A stretch of 20,849 nucleotides of DNA, from contig DXEY01000045.1 in assembly GCA_019114745.1 (NCBI GenBank), positions 1 through 20,849 of the forward strand. Direction: 5' to 3'. Source of the DNA: Candidatus Mediterraneibacter colneyensis (GTDB lineage: Bacteria > Bacillota > Clostridia > Lachnospirales > Lachnospiraceae). This document shows positions 15,310-20,849 of this stretch, one piece after another (position 1 is the stretch's first letter; every line of letters starts with the position of its first letter). The translations under genes were made by a program, and so were the position numbers. The notes beneath the pieces are model-generated. The model was given only the letters and a program-made list of their open reading frames with translations. It was not told where the DNA came from and made no database searches.

Positions 15310-16116
15310 TTATTTTGCCAGTGTCTCAAATGCCCGTTCCACCACACTGCCCGGGTCGATTCCCCGGTTTTCGCCGCTTTCTTTCCCGCTTTTTTTCAGA
15401 TGGATCAGATATTCGATATTGCCTTCCGGCCCCCGGATCGGTGAAAAATCAAGGGCGTACAGGTCGAATCCGACCGACATCGCATAATCCATGACTTTTT
15501 CGATCACTTCCAGGTGGGTACTCCGCTCCCGGACAACGCCCTTTTTTCCCACCTTTTCGCGTCCCGCCTCAAACTGGGGCTTGATCAGAGCCACGATCTC
15601 ACCCTCGTCCCGCAGATAATCGCGGATCGGGACAAGCACCTTTGTCAGAGAGATAAAAGAGACGTCGATGGAAGAGAAATCTACCGGTTCTCCGATATCT
15701 TCCGGCGTGACATAGCGGATATTGGTCTTTTCCATGCATACGACTCTCGGGTCGTTGCGAAGCTTCCAGTCAAGCTGCCCCCGCCCCACGTCGATCGCGT
15801 ATACTTTCTTTGCACCGTTCTGGAGCATACAGTCCGTAAATCCTCCGGTAGACGCGCCCACGTCTGTGCAGACTTTGTCCGCAACAGTTACATCAAAGTT
15901 CGCCATGGCCTTCTCAAGCTTGAGACCGCCTCTGCTCACGTAGGGAAGCGTATGCCCTCGCACTTCTATGGACACATCTTCCGGGAACGTGCTTCCCGCC
16001 TTATCCTCCCGCTGTCCGTCCACAAAGACATTTCCGGCCATAATGACTGCTTTTGCCTTCTCCCTGGATTCCGCGAGATTTCTCTTTACAAGCATTATAT
16101 CCAAACGTTCTTTCAT
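15310..16116 (-). CDS. tlyA: TlyA-family rRNA 2'-O-methyltransferase
   Basis: The family methylates ribose 2'-OH groups of rRNA (in mycobacteria 16S C1409 and 23S C1920, which affects capreomycin sensitivity). The 268-residue protein begins with an S4 RNA-binding domain (about residues 1-60, including SREKAKAVIMAGNVFVDG). An FtsJ-like Rossmann methyltransferase follows, with the SAM motif DVGASTGGFTDC (85-96) and LIKPQFE (177-183). The conserved SRGGLKLEKA linker is at 61-70. The ATG at 16114-16116 is 4 bases after the dxs stop. The neighbours dxs, argR and recN match the B. subtilis yqxC locus. Substrate sites in this organism cannot be read from the sequence. Confidence 0.94.
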   Translation of the reverse strand: MKERLDIMLVKRNLAESREKAKAVIMAGNVFVDGQREDKAGSTFPEDVSIEVRGHTLPYVSRGGLKLEKAMANFDVTVADKVCTDVGASTGGFTDCMLQNGAKKVYAIDVGRGQLDWKLRNDPRVVCMEKTNIRYVTPEDIGEPVDFSSIDVSFISLTKVLVPIRDYLRDEGEIVALIKPQFEAGREKVGKKGVVRERSTHLEVIEKVMDYAMSVGFDLYALDFSPIRGPEGNIEYLIHLKKSGKESGENRGIDPGSVVERAFETLAK

Positions 16117-16120
16117 CCTG

Positions 16121-17992
16121 TCATCCTTTAATCATCAAATAATCTGTAACAACCTGCTTTACAACTGCGTCGCAGTCCAGCCCGACTTCCTTTCTCAGCA
16201 GTTCCACATTGCCGTGCTCCACATAATCATCTGTAATACCGATATTGCGCACATGCACGCCGAGCGATGCTCTGGACACATATTCCATCACCTGTTCTCC
16301 AAAACCGCCTGTCAGCACATTTTCCTCGATCGTGACAAAAAGGCTGTGGTCTTTTGCAAGTTCCTCGAGAAGTCCGGTATCAAGAGGCTTTACAAACCTT
16401 GCATTGACCAGACTGCAGCTGTATCCCGTCTTTTTCAGTTCCTTTCTGACCTGATCGGCAAGTTCCGCCATGTGGCCGACAAAAATGACCGCGATATCCT
16501 CCTCTTCGTACAGGACTTCACTCTTACCGTACTCGATCGGTGCGCGGAACTCCCGCATTCCCTCATACGCGCTTCCACGGGGATACCGCAGTGCAATGGG
16601 ATACTGGAAATCTACCGCAAATCTGACCATGTCCGCCATCTCCCAGCGGTTTTTCGGTGAAATGATCGTCATGTTCGGTATCGTGGACAGATACGAGAGG
16701 TCAAATACTCCCTGATGGGTCTCGCCGTCACTTCCCACAAGCCCGGCCCTGTCTACTGCGATCATCACAGGAAGGTTCTGGAGACAGACATCGTGCAGGG
16801 TCTGGTCGTAGGCTCTCTGTAAAAATGAAGAATATACTGCAAATACCGGTTTCATTCCTCCTGCGGCAAGTCCCGCGGCAAAAGTCATGGCATGTTCTTC
16901 CGCGATACCGACATCAAAAAACCGGTTCGGGAAATATCTCGCAAAGGAGGACAGCCCGGTACCGTCCGCCATCGCCGCCGTTATGGCGACTACTTTATCG
17001 TCCTTTCTTGCGATATCTGTCAGGACTTTGGAAAACACCTGGGTGTAACTGTCCCTCGTACTGGGAGCTTTCGGTTCTCCCGTGGCAATATCAAAAGGCT
17101 CTGTCCCGTGGAACCGCGCAGGATTCTCTTCAGCCGGCGCATAGCCCTTGCCTTTTTTGGTGATCACATGGACGAGCACCGCATGATCCACACGTTTTGC
17201 CTCATGAAACACACGAAGCAGTTTGCGGATATCGTGGCCGTCCACAGGTCCGAGATATGTGATACCCATATCTTCAAAAAGCATTCCCGGAACAAAAAGC
17301 TGTTTGATCCCGCTTTTCGTCTTTTTGATCTGGTTAACGATCTGATCCCCTTTCTTCGGGATCTTTTTCAGCGTGCCCTCCACGCCTCTTTTGATATCCG
17401 TATAAGCATGGGCAGTACGCAGACCGTTCAGATACTTTGACATCCCTCCCACATTCTCGGAAATCGACATATTATTATCATTCAATACGATGATAAAGTT
17501 GCTTTTGAGCCGGGAGGCATTATTGAGCGCCTCAAATGCCATCCCTCCTGTCAGGGAGCCGTCCCCGATGACAGATACTACACTGTGGTTCTGTCCGAGC
17601 AGTTCACGTGCGGCAACGTATCCCAGCCCTGCCGAAACAGAAGTAGAACTGTGTCCGGTGTCGAAAGCATCACAGTCGCTCTCTTTTCGCTTCGGGAATC
17701 CGCTCATTCCTCCGTATTTACGCAGTTTATCAAATCCTTCTTTTCTGCCTGTCAGCAGTTTGTGGGTGTAAGACTGATGTCCCACATCCCAGATCAGCTT
17801 GTCCTGAGGGAAATCCAGAGTCAGGTGCAGCGCCATCGTCAGTTCGACTACTCCCAGATTAGATGCGAGATGGCCTCCTGTCGCGCTGATCTTTTCGATC
17901 AGGAACTGCCGGATCTCATCTGCGAGCACGCGAAGCTGTTCTTCGTTCAATTTCCTGATGTCATTTTCTTTCCTGATCATTTCAAGAACCAT
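16121..17992 (-). CDS. dxs: 1-deoxy-D-xylulose-5-phosphate synthase
   Basis: This thiamine-diphosphate enzyme condenses pyruvate and glyceraldehyde-3-phosphate to DXP, the first step of the MEP isoprenoid pathway. The 623-residue length is normal. The TPP/Mg motif is GDGSLTGG (143-150) with NDN (171-173). The pyrimidine-binding region has GIAEEHAMTFAAGLA, with the activating Glu at about 365. The C-terminal transketolase domain is complete. The start ATG 17990-17992 has GAGGGGGAT upstream; the next in-frame ATG, four codons later, lacks a site of its own. It follows ispA by 32 bases and precedes tlyA by 4 bases, placing the first pathway enzyme beside a prenyl transferase that uses its end products. 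Confidence 0.97.
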   Translation of the reverse strand: MVLEMIRKENDIRKLNEEQLRVLADEIRQFLIEKISATGGHLASNLGVVELTMALHLTLDFPQDKLIWDVGHQSYTHKLLTGRKEGFDKLRKYGGMSGFPKRKESDCDAFDTGHSSTSVSAGLGYVAARELLGQNHSVVSVIGDGSLTGGMAFEALNNASRLKSNFIIVLNDNNMSISENVGGMSKYLNGLRTAHAYTDIKRGVEGTLKKIPKKGDQIVNQIKKTKSGIKQLFVPGMLFEDMGITYLGPVDGHDIRKLLRVFHEAKRVDHAVLVHVITKKGKGYAPAEENPARFHGTEPFDIATGEPKAPSTRDSYTQVFSKVLTDIARKDDKVVAITAAMADGTGLSSFARYFPNRFFDVGIAEEHAMTFAAGLAAGGMKPVFAVYSSFLQRAYDQTLHDVCLQNLPVMIAVDRAGLVGSDGETHQGVFDLSYLSTIPNMTIISPKNRWEMADMVRFAVDFQYPIALRYPRGSAYEGMREFRAPIEYGKSEVLYEEEDIAVIFVGHMAELADQVRKELKKTGYSCSLVNARFVKPLDTGLLEELAKDHSLFVTIEENVLTGGFGEQVMEYVSRASLGVHVRNIGITDDYVEHGNVELLRKEVGLDCDAVVKQVVTDYLMIKG

Positions 17993-18024
17993 AGCGATCC
18001 CCCTCGTACTTTCTGTTTCTATTC

Positions 18025-18915
18025 TTACTTTTCACGGTAAACCAGCCACCTGAACAGCGCTTCCAGATACTCATTGTCCCGTCCCAGCATGCCGAGCTGC
18101 CGGATGGCCTCTTCTGTCAGCCGCCCGACTTCATTTCCGGAGGTCTCAAGCCCCTTCCATGTCACATAGGTTGTTTTTTCGTTTTTCTCATCACTGTGTA
18201 CCGGCTTTCCCAGTATCTCTGTTGTACTTGTCACGTCCAGGATGTCATCCTGGATCTGGAAAGCAAGCCCTATTTTGCCGGCAATCTGCTCCATCTGCCT
18301 GGTCTCTTCATCGGAAGCTCCGGCAAGGACAGCCCCTGCCATAACAGAAGCCTCGATCAGAGCGCCCGTTTTAAGCCGGTAGATAAAATTGAGCACATCG
18401 CCGGATATTTTCCGGCCGGAAGCCTTCACATCGACCACCTGGCCTCCGATCATCCCGTAAATCCCCGACTTTTCTGCCAGGATCTTCAGCGCCTTCCCGA
18501 TACGCAGGCTGTTTTCCGGCTCCATATTGAAAGCCTTGCAGGCAGTTTCAAATGCATAGTTCAGCAGAGCGTCCCCGGCAAGGATCCCCATGTCTTCCCC
18601 ATATACCACGTGCGTTGTTTTTCTCCCGCGGCGGTACTCGTCGTTATCCATTGCGGGAAGGTCGTCATGTACAAGAGAATAAGTGTGGATCATCTCGATG
18701 GCTGCCATAAAAGGCTCGATGGCTTCCCCACTGCCGCCGAACAGCCGGAATGACTCCAGCATCAGCATAGGCCTTAACCGCTTGCCCCCTGCCATCAGGC
18801 TGTACTCCATTGCTTCCATAATGACCTTCTGTTCTCCCTCCTTCGGAGGAAGGAAACGGGTCAGTATACCCTCAATTTCTTCAATTCTTTTATTATACTC
18901 TTCACTAAAATTCAT
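18025..18915 (-). CDS. ispA: Polyprenyl synthetase, farnesyl diphosphate synthase type
   Basis: The enzyme condenses dimethylallyl or geranyl diphosphate with isopentenyl diphosphate to make farnesyl (or geranylgeranyl) diphosphate for undecaprenol and quinone-type lipids. The protein has 296 residues with both aspartate-rich motifs: DDLPAMD at residues 84-90 (first, DDx4D) and DDILD at 223-227 (second). GGKRLRPML at 43-51 binds the diphosphate. I use ATG 18913-18915, which has GGAGA 5 bases upstream and overlaps the last 11 bases of xseB. The frame is open 9 codons further upstream, but that would extend the overlap without a better site. Product chain length cannot be decided from these motifs. 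Confidence 0.94.
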   Translation of the reverse strand: MNFSEEYNKRIEEIEGILTRFLPPKEGEQKVIMEAMEYSLMAGGKRLRPMLMLESFRLFGGSGEAIEPFMAAIEMIHTYSLVHDDLPAMDNDEYRRGRKTTHVVYGEDMGILAGDALLNYAFETACKAFNMEPENSLRIGKALKILAEKSGIYGMIGGQVVDVKASGRKISGDVLNFIYRLKTGALIEASVMAGAVLAGASDEETRQMEQIAGKIGLAFQIQDDILDVTSTTEILGKPVHSDEKNEKTTYVTWKGLETSGNEVGRLTEEAIRQLGMLGRDNEYLEALFRWLVYREK

Positions 18916-19159
18916 GTTTTTCTCCGTTTTCGTCCAGCACAAGGACCTTTTTCTCTACGGCATCGATCGTACGGCTGCATTTTTTCAGGAGTTCCATGCC
19001 CTTATTGTACAGTTCAAAAGACTGTTCCAATGTCACGTCCCCTTCTTCCATTTTTGCGATAACCTGCTCCAGCTCCCTGAACATTTCTTCCAGGTCAGCC
19101 GGCTGCTCTCTGTGATCTGCATCAGCAGCAAGTGTTTCTGCTGTCTTTGTCTCTTCCAC
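18905..19159 (-). CDS. xseB: Exodeoxyribonuclease VII small subunit
   Basis: XseB binds the large subunit XseA to form exonuclease VII, which degrades single-stranded DNA to oligonucleotides. The 84-residue acidic protein contains the family core FRELEQVIAKMEEGDVTLEQ (residues 27-46) and then SFELYNKGMELLKKC, both in predicted helices forming a hairpin. The N-terminal extension of about 22 residues is rich in Glu, Asp and Ala. The start codon is GTG (19157-19159), supported by AAAGGAGG a short distance upstream. The gene is 24 bases after xseA and overlaps ispA by 11 bases, so the three are probably translationally linked. Confidence 0.94.
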   Translation of the reverse strand: MEETKTAETLAADADHREQPADLEEMFRELEQVIAKMEEGDVTLEQSFELYNKGMELLKKCSRTIDAVEKKVLVLDENGEKHEF

Positions 19160-19183
19160 GATATTCCTCCTTTATCTCCGCTG

Positions 19184-20386
19184 TCAGGAATTATTATCCT
19201 CCGATATCACTTTCGCCCGGAAACGCCCGTCTTTTACATAGATTTCAAGGGGCATGCCCGGTTTCACCTGCGTTACGCTCCGTATATTTTCTCCCTCTGG
19301 AGTCTGGATATAAGAATACCCCCGGCTCAGCCGTTCCAGGGGGGAGAGTCCTTTCATCCTTTCCGCAAAGAGCGCCAGCCGGTGCTTCTCCTGTCCCATC
19401 CGGTTCTCCATCAGTGCTCTCAGGCGGCTGTCCAGGTCTGCCGCATACTGCCTGCTCTCATTTAGCTTCTGGCGCGGGTGAGCATGAACCAGGCGCAGAT
19501 GCAGACGGTCAAGCACAGTCCTGTCCCTTGAAACTTTCAACATCATCTTCTCACACAGCGCCTGACGGTATCCATCCATCCGCCCGTATGCTTCGCGGAC
19601 ATCATACACCGCGAGTTCAGCCGCTGCCGACGGCGTCGGCGCTCTGAGGTCAGCCGCAAAGTCTGCGATCGTCGTATCCGTCTCGTGTCCGACAGCAGAT
19701 ATGACCGGCACACTGCTCTCAAAGATTGCACGCGCCACACACTCTTCATTAAACGCCCAGAGGTCTTCAATACTTCCTCCGCCGCGCCCGACGATCATAA
19801 CATCTACCTGTTCTCTTTCCAGCGCCCGGATCCCCCGAACGATGCTTTCTGCCGCGCCTTCTCCCTGTACCTGCGCCGGATACAGAATGAGCTGCACATA
19901 GGGATTTCTCCTGCCTGCAATATTGATGATATCTCTCACGGCAGCTCCGGTTGGCGCAGTTACTATTCCGAGCCTGCGGATATACTTCGGAATCGGCTGC
20001 TTATATTCCGGAGAAAACATCCCCATCTCTTCCAGTTCCTTTTTCAGAGCTTCAAACTTCTCATAGAGAACTCCCAGACCGTCCGGCATGATCTCTCTTG
20101 CATAAAGCTGGTATTGCCCGCTCCGCTCATATACGCTCACAGAGCCCAGCACAATGACCTGCTGTCCTTCCGACAATCGAAAAGAAAGCCCTGACCTCTG
20201 GCCCGCGAACATGACACAGGCGATCGTGCCGGACTCGTCTTTTAGTGAAAAATATATATGTCCCGAGGTATGATATCGACAGTTGGAAACCTCACCCTTA
20301 ACATAAATCCGGTTCAGCATGAAATCCTGGGTAAACATATTTTTGATATAGGAATTTACCTGCTTTACCGTATAGACATTTTTCAT
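19184..20386 (-). CDS. xseA: Exodeoxyribonuclease VII large subunit
   Basis: XseA is the catalytic subunit of exonuclease VII. The 400-residue protein has an N-terminal OB fold (about residues 1-100) with VKGEVSNCRYHTSGHIYFS, then the catalytic domain with TAPTGAAVRDI (143-153), GRGGGSIEDLW (200-210) and the GHETDTTIADFAADLRAPTP segment (233-252). A helical C-terminal region binds XseB. I place the start at ATG 20384-20386 because AGGAG lies 8 bases upstream. Another ATG two codons earlier (20390-20392) overlaps the nusB stop as ATGA but is only 2 bases from the AGGAG. Length is somewhat shorter than the E. coli protein (456) but no domain is missing. B. subtilis has folD between nusB and xseA; here they are adjacent. 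Confidence 0.96.
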   Translation of the reverse strand: MKNVYTVKQVNSYIKNMFTQDFMLNRIYVKGEVSNCRYHTSGHIYFSLKDESGTIACVMFAGQRSGLSFRLSEGQQVIVLGSVSVYERSGQYQLYAREIMPDGLGVLYEKFEALKKELEEMGMFSPEYKQPIPKYIRRLGIVTAPTGAAVRDIINIAGRRNPYVQLILYPAQVQGEGAAESIVRGIRALEREQVDVMIVGRGGGSIEDLWAFNEECVARAIFESSVPVISAVGHETDTTIADFAADLRAPTPSAAAELAVYDVREAYGRMDGYRQALCEKMMLKVSRDRTVLDRLHLRLVHAHPRQKLNESRQYAADLDSRLRALMENRMGQEKHRLALFAERMKGLSPLERLSRGYSYIQTPEGENIRSVTQVKPGMPLEIYVKDGRFRAKVISEDNNS

Positions 20387-20388
20387 AT

Positions 20389-20796
20389 TCATGACTCCTG
20401 TCTTGCCAGCTTGCCAAGCACGCCGTTTACAAAGGATGAGCTGCTGTCACCGCCGAATTTTTTGGCAAGTTCCACGGCTTCATTGATGGCAACCCCCTTC
20501 GGCACGTCATCATCCCAGCACATTTCATAGACCGCCAGCCTCAGGATCGTCAGATCGACTTTGTTCATCCTTGAAATCTTCCAGCCGGAAGACGCATCAC
20601 CGATCATCCTGTCAATCTCCCCGATACGGCTGATGACGCCGGAATATTTTTCCTGTATATACTCTTTATCCTTATCTCCCGCATCCTCGAGGGACTCAAA
20701 ATAGTATCTGATATGCTGCGGCATGTCTTCGGCATCATTAAATTCTATCTGGAAAAGCATTTTAAATGTATGCTCTCTTAATTCTGATCTGATCAT
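20389..20796 (-). CDS. nusB: Transcription antitermination factor NusB
   Basis: NusB, with NusE (S10), binds boxA RNA and supports antitermination of rRNA operons. The 135-residue all-helical protein has the usual length. It shows the N-terminal RSELREHTFKMLFQIEF, with the RE...LFQ pattern of the family. The C-terminal NKVDLTILRLAVYEMCWDD and VAINEAVELAKKFG are strongly diagnostic, with FVNGVLGKLA at the end. The ATG 20794-20796 follows AGGAG about 10 bases upstream. It is the first visible gene of the nusB to recN run; its stop codon sits 2 bases before the preferred xseA start. A hairpin with a T-tract lies only about 30 bases upstream of the start. Confidence 0.96.
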   Translation of the reverse strand: MIRSELREHTFKMLFQIEFNDAEDMPQHIRYYFESLEDAGDKDKEYIQEKYSGVISRIGEIDRMIGDASSGWKISRMNKVDLTILRLAVYEMCWDDDVPKGVAINEAVELAKKFGGDSSSSFVNGVLGKLARQES

Positions 20797-20825
20797 ATCA
20801 ATCTTTCTCCTAACCGTAACTATAG

Positions 20826-20849
20826 AAAAAGGATGTCTTGCGACATCCT
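20826..20849 (-). terminator. Hairpin with T-tract just upstream of nusB (terminator or attenuator)
   Basis: AGGATGTC (20830-20837) and GACATCCT (20842-20849) form a perfect 8-bp stem with a 4-base loop. On the minus strand it is followed by TTTTTC (20825-20830). This looks like the intrinsic terminator of a gene beyond the right edge. The stem ends exactly at the window boundary, so it may be longer. Only about 30 bases separate it from the nusB start, which leaves little room for a normal promoter between them. Confidence 0.75.

Overview
The window comes from an anaerobic, spore-forming Firmicute, most likely a Lachnospiraceae-type Clostridium of moderate GC. The support is the conserved nusB to spo0A neighbourhood, the spoIVB and spo0A sporulation genes, a clostridial-type alanyl-tRNA synthetase, and a monomeric [FeFe] hydrogenase. 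The genus cannot be fixed from the sequence alone. Every recognisable gene (18, counting a partial one at the left edge) lies on the minus strand, so the text below follows transcription from high to low coordinates. Coding density is very high, and no gap without a gene exceeds about 155 bases.

Region 1 (about 20.85 to 12.25 kb) is a tightly packed run: nusB, xseA, xseB, ispA, dxs, tlyA, nadK, argR, recN. Start and stop codons overlap or sit 2 to 32 bases apart. It combines transcription antitermination (NusB), exonuclease VII (XseAB), isoprenoid precursor synthesis (Dxs, IspA), rRNA methylation (TlyA), NADP supply (NadK), arginine control (ArgR) and double-strand break repair (RecN). A hairpin with a T-tract precedes nusB at the right edge, and a strong hairpin terminator follows recN.

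Region 2 (12.15 to 10.15 kb) is the sporulation pair spoIVB and spo0A. SpoIVB keeps the His/Asp/Ser triad with the same spacing as the Bacillus enzyme. Its 3' end carries a cluster of Spo0A-box-like heptamers just before a good spo0A promoter.

Region 3 (10.14 to 4.5 kb) is metabolic: glgA behind its own promoter, then metF, a separate methionine synthase activation subunit and metH. The three met genes form a one-carbon/methionine unit in which the usual single-chain MetH is split in two.

Region 4 (4.5 kb to the left edge) holds a ferredoxin-rich [FeFe] hydrogenase with a TTG start, alaS with its own promoter, and the first 19 codons of rpsU behind a strong promoter and a structured leader.

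I found no mobile element, CRISPR array, tRNA, rRNA, prophage or defence system, and no convincing undescribed multi-gene system. The points most worth a second look are the Spo0A-box cluster inside the spoIVB 3' end, the hairpin immediately before nusB, the hydrogenase variant, the C-terminal four-cysteine tail of the MetH activation subunit, and the rpsU leader fold.
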